Assembly: GCF_031877795.1 (NCBI RefSeq)
Contig: NC_133934.1
Span: 23,067,716-23,131,715, forward strand
Origin: Strix aluco
Lineage: Eukaryota; Chordata; Aves; Strigiformes; Strigidae
Direction: 5' to 3'
Length of the DNA: 64,000 nt
Position numbers and translations under genes: made by a program. Positions 34,432 through 48,300 of this stretch are shown piece by piece; position 1 is the first letter of the stretch; each line of letters opens with the position of its first letter. The notes below the pieces were generated by a model. It was not told where the DNA came from. It saw only the letters and a list, made by a program, of their open reading frames with translations, and did not search any database.

Positions 34432-36712
34432 AAAGTTCCACTTCAGGTTTGGTTTGCTGCATGTTTCCTTTTGACCGCAAGGCAAAATATAGGTGATGTT
34501 TTCATTTAAGTACCAAACCTGTTTGGTTTTGACACTCTAGTTGTATTATTTTAGTCCTGAGGGACTCCCACTGTGACATTGCAGCATTCTGCCACATGCT
34601 CAGGACAGAATGTTTCTCCTACAAGTCTCTGAGAAACAGTCAGATTATTAATCTGCTTTATTTCTGCAGCACAAAAAAACTGTCATGAGACATCGGTGCA
34701 TACCAGTCACTCATGAGCATTTTAAGTTTAAAAAGATGCTTAAATTTGAAGGTCAATTTAACTGTTCCATGGAAATGTAGGTTATGATGGGATATGAGCA
34801 TTTTCCAGCTTTGAAAGCAAAAATTAATTTAAAACAAAATAACCTCATTGAGTCAAATGAACTTTATCAATTCCTTATGTTCAAACATAGAAAGGAAAAA
34901 CTGACGTGTTCTTCGCTCCCTTTGGTAAAATTGTCAACATAAAATGCTTATCTATTCATATAGGATCAGATGTTTCTAACAGCCTGGAGTTTAGAGCACT
35001 TAGCTGAGAGAGGCAAGTCCTGGATTCTCACATTAGAAATTTTAAAGTTGGTCAGAGCACATATACAGGGTTAAACCCTACACATGAGTTAGAAAAAAGA
35101 ACAGTTTTGTCTGTGAATGGTGGTGGTATGTAGGCTTAATATTAGCATTGAGTTGCTTGGTATTTTTGAGACTTAAGAAATTCTGTATGCTCCCAGTGGC
35201 TGTAAAGTCAGTATTCATGGTGGTATTTTTAGATTCCTTGGGAATTTAGGCTTCACCATGGATGTTTATTTGTTTGGGGGTCTAACTTTGAAGCTAGATG
35301 CTGAATGTAATACTTAGGTGTTGGTGCCTTATTTCTCAATTGAATACTTCATGCTTATTTCCATGTTAATAACCACAGTCATTCAAAATAAAAGAATAAA
35401 GATTTTATAGTAGCTGCTGCATAATATGTAATAGCCAGACTTTATAGCAATATTGTTATTATAATGATATTGCATTATCTTAATATCTCTTCTCATAACT
35501 TCCATATCATATAAAACTACGTGCTATTCATTCATGCAGAATGTTTTAACTGGGAAGTCAGTATCACAGGAAGTATATCCTCCTACTACTGATATTTAGT
35601 TCTTTTCCTGCAGGCTAATCAATATCTGACAAAGTCTGATGGACATCTTTAGTGCCTGTGAGTAACATTGCTGAGATGAGTAAGGACTCAGGAAAAAGGA
35701 AAATAAAATTCAATTATGAACAATTCAAATAGAACAATTATGTGGATATTAGAAAATGTCTGTCAATTAGATAGTTCTTGATTTCCTACTGTTGTTTAGA
35801 AGAGACAAATTATTGCATTACCTTAAATTTAATAACTATTAAATTATTTACACATTTTCACATTACATCAAATAATTTCTAGTAGTAGCATGAAACATGT
35901 AATTCCTGTATGCCACACATGGGTTCCAGCAGAGAAAGCAGTGGAGAAAGTAGTGTTTTACATAAACTTTGATGCAAATTCCTTAATATATTTTCAGAAT
36001 TGGTGCTTAGAAAAGATAGGATTGAAGTTTAATTCAAAATGTTATTTCCTTCTTTTAGTCTGTTAAAAGCATGTAATTTTACTCTCAATGAAATTGCTCT
36101 AGGTCTTCAATTACTTCAGCCAAACTTTACCAGAGGAAAAAAAAAGGTACTAAGCACAATACAAGGTAAGAAGTTGAAGAAAACCTCTATATTTCCTCTT
36201 AGGTAGGAACACAAATGAAATCACTATATACCTATAGTGATCTCTGCTTCATGCTGACTGCCAGCTCTCTTATGTGGGTTAAAATACAAGCTTTATCTGC
36301 AAATCCTTAACTGGAAGTACTTTATATACTATATTACAAAAGTATGAAGAAATATCTGAATTTTCTGCTGCATGCAATATTTGTTATTTTAATGATCTGC
36401 TGTATTAATAGTCTGCTATTTTAATGATTTCCATTGTGGTCTACTTATGTCTAGATATCAACCTTGCCACTAAACAGGCTTGAGAAACAGAGAGTATTAA
36501 TGAACTATTTGGTCAAATGTATCTGTTTGTTGTCACCTTTCCCATTCTACCTGTCAACTTTAGAGTGAGAAATAATACATATCTTTTTCCATCTTTCTCA
36601 TACAGACCTTTAGATTACTTACGTAATACTTGCTCCTCTGCAATGAAGCAGTGTTACTTTGTTGTTGAACAGTCATAGATGGCCTTTATATTAGAACATT
36701 AGTGTAGCATAC
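34432..36712. other. Unique AT-rich sequence
   Basis: No gene, RNA or mobile element recognised. Confidence 0.55.
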
Positions 36713-37147
36713 TGTCATTGTTTGAACTCGGCCGGTAGCCAATCACCACCTGGTTGTTTATTTCTGCTCCCCACCCCCCCACCCCCCACCCCCCCCCCCG
36801 TGGTGAAATAGGGGAGGGACAAAAAAAGAAATTCATAGGTTGAATAAAAAATAATTTAGTAATAGTAACTAAACAACAGTAACAATAAAGTCCAAACGGG
36901 TAATATACAATGCAGTTACTCACCAACTGGCAACTAGTGAGCAGCCCACCCCCAGCAGCGATCCCAACCACACCAAAAATCCTGCCATGCTGAGTGGAAA
37001 ACAGAAATGAGAGAGCGTCTCCTTTATATACTGAGCATGATGTCACATGATATGGAATATTCCAATGACCGATCTGGGCCCGGTCCTCTAGCTGTACTCT
37101 CTCTCAGCCCAAGGAAAGTTAACTCTATCCTGGCCAAAACCAGGACA
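36713..37147 (-). mobile_element. Solo LTR, 435 bases
   Basis: On the minus strand it starts TGTCCTGGTTTTGGCC and ends with a GTTCAAAC-type terminus. A perfect CATAC duplication lies at 36708-36712 and 37148-37152. A C-rich tract (36767-36800) and a TATATAAAG box (37022-37030) are present. It belongs with 13949-14385 and 23302-23730. Confidence 0.93.
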
Positions 37148-40100
37148 CATACCATCATAACTTTGCACATAAACCCACAATGGTGAAAGCACTATTAATA
37201 TCTGAATATTATCTATTTATTTTTGTTGTACTGGACAACAGAATTAACAAAGCCTCTGTTTAGTCAAACAGAAGATATAAATATAAATAGTGTACTCACT
37301 AAGAGAGTTTTGCTGTTTTTAAACAGCAGAATTCTATTATTTATTTGTGGCCCCGCTTATTTTTCACTTCTCAATTTACCTTTAGTGAATTTTCCACTTT
37401 TCAATTCATACTTTAGTGAGTCTCTCCTGAGTCTTGTAAACTCAATGAAGATTACAAAATACTTCACTTATTGTTTGGTGTTTTCATATTCTCAGAATTC
37501 TATATCCTATGTGACCGTTTTTTCCAAAGAAATATGGAAAATTTGCTTGTATGTTTGGATGTTGGTGTGATTCTTATCCCAGACATTCAGTGAAAACTAA
37601 TTTTAGGTGCTTTGTCTTTCATCCTGTTTCTACAACAAGCTTGTGAAATTCTAAATGCAACTTTGCTCCAGAGTAGGTGATGAAGAAATAGTAAGCTCTA
37701 ATAAAAGTTATTGTTACTTTGGTCAAGAAGTTAGGCAATATTAAGGATCTTGCAAAGTTTCTTTTCAAGTGGATATAAATCAAGAATCCTTTGATGCTTT
37801 TTTTTTTTTTCCACCAAATGATCTTTTCTTCAACACAGTGAAAACACAACAGTGAGCAATTTTCTTTGCCTAGAAATTTGCAAGTACAGTGGGCTTTGTT
37901 TCTAAGAATCTCTAGATAGAAATTACTTCACCCAGCAGAGACATTCTATATCTGAACTGGTTTCCAGAGGCTTGCTTTACAGCAAATAGAAATATATACT
38001 TTCAGGTTGCAATTAATCTAGATCTGTTTTATGTATCTGTTTTACAATAAAATGAATTTGATAGTATCTCTTCCTTCACTTCAAAGTAGATCCCAAAAAA
38101 CTAGATATACACATGTAGCGTATATATATTCTGAATGGTTGCACTAAAATCTACACACAAGGAACAAATTCTCAATTCGAGGAGCCTGCCTGGCATCTGC
38201 TTAGCACTACTTACTACGTTCAGTGAGTTCAAGAGAGTCAAGGATGTAAACAGAAACACTAGAATCTTCCAGCATATGGCTCTAGGGGAACTGCGGAGGT
38301 AGTGTTCTCCAGTTCAGGTGAGGTGATCTACAGCTCATCTGTGCTGATAAAACATGGTTCTGTTTACTTTTTTCTCCTGCTCTTCTCCCTTGCTCTCAGA
38401 TCTCCAACCATGCCCTCTCCTTTTGCAATTCTGATGTTGCTTGGAACTTCTGTGTGCATATGTAATTCATTAACCCAGGGGAGAATTACCTTCCTTATGC
38501 CAAATTAGCTTTCTATCATAATCTAAGTTTAACTGACTTTTCATGACTGTGAATTGTTAATTCTGCATCCAAAGCAAAAACCTGTATCAGACAGATGTAA
38601 TCACGATACAAATATTAGCGTACCTTGAACACAAATATAAATGTACATAAATAATGTAACCAGCAACAATGATTAAGCATTTTTCTAACACTGTGATGAC
38701 ATAGTGAAACACAGTGTATATTTTATATACATAGCTTGCCAATGTGACCTTCAAAAGGGCAAAGATTGGTCTAGTTGCATGTATGAGGTATCCAACTAAT
38801 AAGAAATTGTGAAGAGAAACAAGTTAAGAACAAAGGGCTGCAAGCAACCAGGAGATCATGAAGAATACATGATACAATGGCATGTACAATGACTAGTCAA
38901 AAGCATGTTGCACAGTATCAGGAGAAAAGGACATGCCTTTCTGGAGGGAAGTAAGGTGAAAAGTGTAAAACAATTAAGATGACTATTGATAACAATTATT
39001 TATCCATTATGTTCTTAAATATCTGAGGACTTTGCTACCTGGGCAAAGTATATGTGATAAGCTCAAGTTGCTTCCTGCAGAAATTTAAAGAGAGAAAGTG
39101 AGGTAATATAATGAAGCATATTAAGTTAGTTATTCCAGGCTACCAATATCATAGACCATTGACAAGAGCTTCTGAAGTTCTAAATGGTTACTTCATTTAG
39201 AGGTCTCTTGAATTTTCTATAGTTTCTTGGCGAGATTCTAAATCTATTTTTTTTTTTTTTTTTGTCAGCTTACATTCATTAAGTGAAGAGGGAAGCTTTA
39301 AATGAAGATGGCATCTTCATGTCAGGGCCAACCTGATATCTAGCATTACTGAGAGCTGTTAAATAGCTGAGTTCCCTTGGGAAATGAATTTACTTAATGC
39401 AGTAAAAGTAGACTCATCAAAATATTCTGATAAAATCCAACAACCTTCATAGTTATGGACCTTGATTTGCCATTTTTCTACACAGTGTTTGTATTATAAT
39501 CATCAGTCAGTGGAAATGCACCAGCATGAAATAAAAATAAATAAAGATAAAATCATGCCCCGTGTCTTGTTAATATAGAACCTATTGTAAAGTAGTACTG
39601 AAAATAAAAGAAATAGAGCCCAAATAATTATTGTTTGATAGTTTTTTTATCCACATTCTTTGTTCATTTATAATATAACATGGTGATTTGAAATATTTTG
39701 ATGTAGAAACAGTAGCATATGAATATTATGAAAAAGCTTTCCTTGGCTTGTTATCTTTGTCAGCATCTGAGCCATGCTATCCATTATAGGCTAAAAACTG
39801 ATCCTTCAGTCAAGCATGAATGCACACAGACACATAGAAGCTTACTCTTGATAAGAATATATTGAGAAGATTATTTGAAAAACCTCCTCACATCCTTGTA
39901 ACCAGACTGTTAAAACTAGTAAAATACAATGGGGGAATACCTGGTGAAGAGAACAGAAGTGTCCTGGATTTTAAAATTAATTTCCTGACATATCATTGCC
40001 TGAGATAAAAACATCTTTATTTTTAAGTGGCATTTTCTTTGCAGCTAGATGTATACACATGCCCCTGTTGGTTCCCGGCATTCAGCAAAAATGGCCTTTA

Positions 40101-43100
40101 ATGTACAGGTCTGGCTACTGAAAACTCTAAATCCAGAGGAAAAAATGCAGAAAGAATATCTCAGCAGGAGACTATTGTATAACTGCAGCCAAAAAAACTT
40201 AGTGACAGCAAATTTAATAAAAGGCTTATGAAAACACTAGCTCAGTGACAGCTCTCAAGGTACAGTCTATAGTAATTTTATTATTTTAACTATGCATACA
40301 TTAAAAAAAGTTATTGAATTACAATTAATAAAACTACATCATACACACAATGCAATGAAGTTTAAGAGTGATGGTAGATCTAAGCAATTACTGATAAAGT
40401 GAGAAAATAATAAAACAATACAACTAAAGGCACTGTATTCCTTGACTAACAAGCAACTAGAAGCAGTTCCACACACAATGTAAAATATAAGTACTTCTAG
40501 AGTATTAACATAAGTGAAGATGTTGATTTTTTTTAATTCCTGCTGCTATGATCATGTTTCAGGGACTGTTTCCTGAGAACTTATCTGCCTCATCAGTTGT
40601 CCCAGCAGAGCACAACAGTGACTCAGATTAGTGGGTGGAATTACAGTTGCTGTGTTTTTTCTCAAGAAGTTAGAAGGCATTGTTTTCTGGAAGTTAGAAG
40701 GTATTATTTTCTGCTAGTTAACAGAAACTTTCGGTGTTCTGGCTACATGTTATTTTGTTAGTGGAAGATTTCACTGACTAATCTACATAAACAAACTAAA
40801 GCATTAAACACAGTGTTTATATGGCTTTGAAACCTGAATTTGAAAGTATATAATTGCAAAAAAAAATTCTGCAAAGCTCTTACTTTACTGTAACCATTAC
40901 ATTTGCTGAAAAAAAGGAATGTTGTAGACTATTTCCAAAGGTAAACTTTAAAGCTGATAGGAGTTTCTGAGTTATATCAAGCTTACAGGCCAAAGTGGTC
41001 TTTAAAATATTAAAAGCCACCTGCAAGGTATTTTTCAAGAACAGAAAAAATCTCCCCTTGGGTTGATTTTCCAACCTCATTGAGGCTCTGGGGTTAGAGT
41101 GAACTTGTATCTAAACAGGACTGCAATAAATATTATAGTAATTCAGCTTGATTCAGCAGCATCTGTCGTCTGATACGAAATGGTTATCCAGATTCATGGA
41201 CAAGCATTTTATCTCTCCCTAAATCTAGGAAGTGTCTATCATCATAGTTTCTGATGATTAAAATAGCTACATTTCTATCATTCAGAAAAAGGGCACAAAG
41301 AAAACAAAAATGTAACCAAAAACCACACAAGACAAAATCTTGAAAAATAAATTGAGAGATAGCTTAGTTCCTGCTTTTCTATTTTTAGAATGTATTTACA
41401 AAAATATATACAATTACCCAATTTATTCTTTGAGAAACTATGTCCCTGCATCTGTATTTTATGTGATGGACAACTATTTTACTCAAATTTATTAACATCA
41501 AAAAATATGATGAACATAGCTGTTTGGACAGGCATAGCTGTTCTCAAAACTATTCAATGTTCAATCCCATACATTACTATAAGATTTTTCTAGAACCTGA
41601 ACCTCTCTACATAGTACTTAATAGATTGTATTTACCTTCATTATAATTCTATACACAATAAATATATACCAAAAAAAAAAAAAAAGAGAAAATAGTAAAA
41701 ACAACATCAAAGGTCATTCAAAATTGCTAGGATAGTAAGTAATGTTAGGATTGGAGGGAAAAAAAGGGCCACAAAACCCCAACCAAAAAAATGCTATTGT
41801 TCCAAAAGCACAGAAAAAGCCTTTATGCCAGAGAACAATACAAAATATCACCTGTGATACTGCTTTTATAAACACATATAATATATCCATATATTTTTTC
41901 CCCTAGTCAAGAAAGAGAGAAAAAAAAAAAAAATCAGGCTGTCATTTTATCCTGGACCCCTCGCAACTCTCAGTAATATTAATAGAAACCACTAGAAACG
42001 CACATGTGCAAATGAAGACATGAGCTAATAGTAAAGAGTTAAGAAAATCACCTGGAAATAAAGAAGAAAAATATGGTTATGTCATAATAACAAAACAACA
42101 CTCATACTGATTTCAAAAACAAGTTTTGTAGAGTTAGAAATAAAGCTATTGTACGTCTATGAAAACTCTCTGTCTCCATGAGAGAGTTCTGTGGAAAACT
42201 TAGCAGGTTTACTTAGGAAATCTTGTCACTGATTTATTCAGGTGACATTTTCTGTTCACTCACTTTACTGTCAGTCCATTGTCAATACTGATAAGCATAC
42301 TGTTTTCCAAATGCTGAATCATACAACTCCTTTTCCAGGAGAAACTATTTTAGAGTTTTCAGTATTTTTATTATTACTATTTCCAGATATACTGCAATCT
42401 TAAAAAGAAAATATTAATCCTTAATACAAGACAGTTTAAATAAAGTGTTAAATAAGTGTTAGAATTTGTGAAATGCTTATTTCCACACTGCTTGGTGTTA
42501 AACTTTCAATGTTTGCTTCTAAAACAATTCCCTTAGGATGTATTTAATTATAAAATCCATGAACTGATAAGTTGCTTGCAGTTTATTTCAGTAGCTTCCT
42601 TGGTAGAACTTTCATTTGTAACTGCAGTGCTATCCTTACGTCCATTGTTTCCAAATCCCAGGAACAGCACAGTATATGCGCAGATAGTTCACTGATTTTC
42701 ACAAATTTTTTATAATTCCAGTCATCATGGCAGGGCATTTCCCCCTCTTCCTACCTCTCACCTTTATTTTTTTTATTTATTGATTTTTTACCAAGACATT
42801 AAGCTTTTGCTGTTGCTTAGGTTTTCAACCAAATTATCCACAAAAACAAAACATAATTCCCAAAAGCTATAGGATATGATATTTGCCTTTTTGATAACTG
42901 TAGAAATCTGAAGCAAATTCACTGAAGTCAATAGCATGTAATTACTACAGAGATCAGAATCACTTCCACAGTTTGAGGCATGATGCTACACAATCATTTA
43001 AATTTGCAGTGTATGCTACACAGTCTTATTGCTGAGTTTCATGTCATGTATCCTTTCTGTTTCACTGATAGATTCATATATATCGGATTTGTCCTAGTGT

Positions 43101-45164
43101 AACTGTAATTTGGTTGCTTATCATTCCAACAGACCTAAGTCTTCAAATGTATCAATACATAATTCAACTTGTGTGTCTAATATAAACGAATTTAATATAT
43201 TGGGAGTAATAACTCCCTGTATATTGGGAGTCCTACCTATAAAACCAGATGTGATGTTTTCCAGACTAACCAACAGTGTGACATTCCTTCTTCCAACACA
43301 TTCACTTTTTGACTCAACTAGTTTTGTTCACCCTATAACAGTATTTCAAGGTCAAATTCAGACAGAAGTAAACCAAACTATTTTAATAGCTTTTTTACTG
43401 AGTGATAATTTGTTTTTCTTTTAGTCTTAACATTTATGATTTCTTCTGTGACTCCAAATGGAGTCATGATCACAGTTAGAGAAACCAAGCTATAAAACCT
43501 TGGGAGGTGTACAGATGCCACGATGAGTGGATAAGAAATGCCTTTTAAAATTTGTTATGGAACTGTATAGTTTTGTCATATCTTGAAAATACATTTGGGA
43601 GGGCAGATTGTGGCCAGACATGTAAGAACTGAGGAGTTCAGAGGGTCCTGTTTCCATTCTCTATCCTCTTTGGTCCCAGGTGAACTATCTATGCAAGTGC
43701 ACATGTTTTTCTTCTAATAGAATCCCAGTAATGCTACAATATAGTGGTAAGGTGAAGAAGAGCCCATAAATATTTCCCATCCCATACCAATGTACTTGCT
43801 TCAGGAGAAAGTATAACTGCTTTTTCAAAAAGGGGACTTTCTCTATTCATGAAGGTCCCTGCAAATCTTATGGAAAAGTAGAGTATGTACCTTTACAAAA
43901 AAATAACTTCGGCTTACCTCCACAGCTATATTCTATATAAACCATCCAGAAGCAGCAGCTGACAAGAGGATGTGGATGGAAAACAAAACAATGTAAGAAC
44001 TGTGAGTGACATAATGTTTGGTGTAGAACTAACATTTCAAAATAATCTGCCATTACACTGGTTCAACATGACCATTACCAGAACTGTTTCCAAAGATTTA
44101 AAACTTTCATTTGACTTTTGTTTTCATATTATTTGAAATCTGGGTTTCTTTTCTTTTTTAAAGTTAACAATAAAAAGTAACAACACACCTGAAGTGACTG
44201 ATCTTGCTAGCCTTTCTCACATTAATCATGCCCATCATGTCCATAGCTTAGATGGTTTCTGTGGGACTAATTACATGAATGACATTTACAGGATCTATTC
44301 CTTTATGAGTGTTGTTATAATGGGGGACAATTGGCATTGCCACGAGATGGTTTGATTTCATAATTTTTTTAAACATAAGAAAATAATTTAAACTTGGATC
44401 ATTTTCTAAATTAACCTTTTAAAATTTTATCTAGTATGAATTGTTACCATGAAACAGTAGAATATAACATATGTTTCTTCTACAGTTCAGTAAGTGAATG
44501 ATGTGTGTCACCATTTCTGTTATGAAGAATTTTATGTAGCTTTATGTTCATATTGATGGCTGGTAGCAAAAATTACCTAAACCAGATGCCAAAGCAAAAA
44601 AAATAGTTTCTGTGGAAAAGCTCAGTCTTCTGATGTATTTAAACTCACCAGATAATGCCTTAAGAGGTGAGAAATGCATTGGCAGTAAGGATGGAAATTG
44701 TTACTTCACTTGATTAAGAATGGTATTGGTGTTGACACTTTACCACATGCTCAGCTGTGCTGTGATTCATTTCTTTATGCTACTGGGAAACATTTTCGCT
44801 ATAGCCAAAGCAGAAGTCATTTTCAGTGTTAAAGCACACATTAAAAGACCCCTTTTTTTTTTTTTTTTAGTCTCTTCATTCTTACTCTCTACTTCAATGT
44901 AACTAGAATTAGGCAAAAATAATAAATTGGTTTGCAAAGTATTCACAAACTGTTCTATCTTTCCTAAAATGATGCTAAACTGTGACATTGCAGGTCACTT
45001 TCTATTGAAGCTTTGAGGAAATTCAAAAAGCTACTCTTGCTCAAAATGTCAAGCTGTGAAAAGCCATCTGCTACTAAACTTCTGAGTTGTGAAGAGACTC
45101 CTGTCCCTAGTTACAGACTTCCGTATTTGGCACGGACACTGGATGGATTTCTACCCTTGATTTA
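37148..45164. other. Longest apparently repeat-free stretch, 8 kb
   Basis: AT-rich, with T- or A-runs near 37799, 39248, 41671, 41922 and 44851. No coding frame above background, no RNA gene and no mobile element recognised. Ancient, highly diverged repeats could be missed by eye. Confidence 0.5.
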
Positions 45165-45257
45165 TAGAATAGAATAGAATAGAATAGAATAGAATAGAAT
45201 AGAATAGAATAGAATAGAATAGAATAGAATAGAATAGAATAGAATAGAATAGAATAG
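45165..45257. repeat. (TAGAA)n microsatellite, about 18 units
   Basis: An uninterrupted pentamer run. It directly abuts a CR1 3' end, so it probably grew from the CR1 tail. Confidence 0.97.
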
Positions 45258-45310
45258 TTCAGTTGAAGGGACCTACAATGATCATCTAGTCCAACTGCCT
45301 GACCACTTAT
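45258..45310 (-). mobile_element. CR1 3' end fragment
   Basis: GTTGAAGGGACCTACAATGA and CATCTAGTCCAACTGCCTGACCA are the reverse of a CR1 3' terminus; only about 50 bases remain. Confidence 0.85.
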
Positions 45311-48300
45311 ATTACTGTCCTCCAATCCAGTGATGTAGTCTACTGTAATTGAATACACACACTAAACTCTTCCACTATACTCATTTGGAATCCTGCTTTT
45401 CTGTTCATGTGTAGGAGGCGTATCATTAAACCACAAAAGAGCTCTAGACAAACCTGGATGTAGGGTCAAATATGTAAAAAAACACTCTGTAGTACCATGT
45501 AACAAAAGAACTTCCTTTTGCCAAGGAGCTGCCACCTCTCTATACAAAAAAGTGTCTTGGTAAGTTGTTATAGAGGCTTAGTCCAAATCTCTATAATAAT
45601 AGCAAATAATATCCTTGACTGTGTGACTGATGAGACTAAATAGGGCAAATGACATGGAGTATACTTCAGTGAGTAAGTGGAGACATAAAATACTACTGTA
45701 CAAGAAAAATTATTTCAGATAGTATAAGATATGTGAGTTACCAACCAACCAAAAGAGACTCTAACACCACAATTAAGGTTGTGTTTTTTTTTTTTTTTTA
45801 AACACTTGACAGCTTATTTTCTAGTGTATTACTTCGTATCGACATCGGTCTTGTTAGTTTGAATGAAAACATAAACCTGAGTTGACAACAATATAGAATT
45901 AATAAATAACATCTTCCAGAAAGAAAAGTATAAGACTGGTTTGTATTCATATTTCTAGCTTATTTTAATTTTCCTTGTGTTTTTTACATCTTCCCTAGTC
46001 ACATTAAAATTTTACTGCATTAAAAGAGGCATTAAAGCAGTTAGACACATTCCCTGCTTCTTCAGACAACTGGCATGAGTCATTCACATACCTTCTCTCA
46101 TACAGAGTCAGTATGTCTGCTGCTGCTGAGCAATCAGGTTGTTCTCTCTGATCCATTCTCACTCACAACAAAGGAATCCCACTAGAATTCAGTGAACATA
46201 CCCATTAAGCACAAGGCCTCCGGTGTCAGCTGCTGAGTTGTTATCACATTAATGAGTTAAAACTCAGCTACATTCTCAGTAATAGCCAAAGGGCATACAG
46301 TGCCAGCTGAAAGGTGGGGAAGTAAGTGATTGCACACAAGAGACATAAAGCTCAACTTTGTCATTGCCTAATTCTAGGACACTGGGATATCTTCCAAGGG
46401 CTAAAATGACTTTTTAAATTAATCCACATAATGGCCTCTCAGTTGTCTTTGCCTCTCCTTTGGCTGTGCCTACTAAGCTGTCCATTTCATGAGAATATCT
46501 GAGGAGTCTTTAACATGTTCTTGGGTCCTAGGAAATCTTCCATGTACCAAGACAAATCCAATGAAAACAGATGCAATAGCTGTATTATTCTGTAAAGAGC
46601 AGGAGTTTTTTGTGGATCTTTCACAGAGACACATGTGCATTTGAATAAACCACATGACTTTGAAAACGTTGCTGGTTTAGCATTTTGACCGCTTCTGCTA
46701 TTCTTTTTCTTAAACTAGAAACTTAATCAGAACTACTATGCCTTAAATTCAGATTACAGATTTATATACAACCCCAAATACTAGGAACTTACAAAAATGT
46801 ATCTTTCTCTTAGGTAAATAAGATAGTTTATTCGTTTGTTTGTTTTTCACTGAGAATATTACTCAGAATGGCTCCTGTTAAACACATGAGTTAAACTCAG
46901 GAAAGGAAGGCATACTAGACATCATCATATGCATGAAATTCAATGTACCTTGAAATTAAGGTACACAGAGCTGATATTTTAAGTAAAATACAAAACTGCA
47001 CACAAACTTCAGGACTACATTCAATTTTACAAATATTTAGTAAGTCAAAACTCTATCTACCTGAAGAAGGGTTGTGATGTGAAAATGGAGTACTTGATGT
47101 TACAGTGTGATGTAATGAAGACATAAAATATAAAAAAAAAACTTGCAAAAATTGCACCTAGCTTTGGTCATTAGACAGGAGAAAACAAAGTGCATATCAA
47201 AATGTGATCCTTTAAATATAAGCAGTAAGCTTTCCGTAAGATTAAACGTAATTAGTGTTAACATTTATATGGTATAATATCATACATCTGTCTTTCCAGC
47301 TTTTGTGTATTTGCAGTATATTGAATGACTTCATGAGAAGAGATAAAAATCTACACAGAAATTGTCAGTCAAAACCTCTTGAATACAGAAACATATGGAA
47401 GATTATCAAATGGTACCTGTATAGAAGTGATACTAAGAGGTAGTTAAATAAATGAATTTCCAGAAGGTATATTTGTTGATTACAATAATTTGGAAAAGAA
47501 AGGGGTATTTGAGTCTTGTGTACTAAAGAGTCTGTAACTATCCACCTTTTTGACAGTTGTATTAATTGTTGCAATTTTTCTGCCTACCATTATGATCATA
47601 ATGGTCCTGTCTGGGTTTGATACTAGGGAAAAAAAGGGTTTGCAAAACCAAACACTTTCAGTATGAACTTGGAATGGAATGTTGTACATGTATGGAATGT
47701 GAAACTTGCACAACCTCTGAAAATCCCTAACCACATGCTGAGCATAATGCAGTGCCTGAATAATACTCATGCAAGTAGAGTGACTAGGACTTTGCAGCAT
47801 CTGAACGAATAATGCTATTGCTCTCAGTTCTTAATGACAACAGAAACTAGTTGCTCTATACGGTTTCACACTTACAGACTTCATCATATGAACTACAATC
47901 ACAGAAGTAGGGTACTGTTTAACATAACTTGCCACAAACTGTGTATAACAAGTGAATGTTTATCAACTGGAAACTAATAAATAGCTCCAGTCAAATGCAC
48001 TGTTCATATAATAGCAATTAAGCTCACCATAGGAATAATAACCAAGTAGAAAACAAGCAGAATATTTAATGAAGGACTTGAATAATGCTTAGCCTAAAGG
48101 TGGAGTTCTCAAAACACTGGCCAAGTTCTCTTTTTACATGCAATGAAAATTTACCACTGTCTTTAGTGAAAGTAGAATTAGATCATTACTTTTGAGAGAT
48201 TCACCTCTAAAAGATTACTAATATTTCTTTTACAAATTAGTACTAATAGATTAGTTATCATTGCAGTTCACAGAAGAAAAATATTTCATACATGATCTAA

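Noticed and set aside
33888..34496. A 202-codon plus-strand frame with hydrophobic stretches
   Set aside because: It lies inside a minus-strand solo LTR and extends past its end; the apparent membrane segments come from antisense LTR sequence.
45107..45358. Minus-strand frame with a repeating S-I-L-F-Y peptide
   Set aside because: It is the translation of the TAGAA microsatellite.
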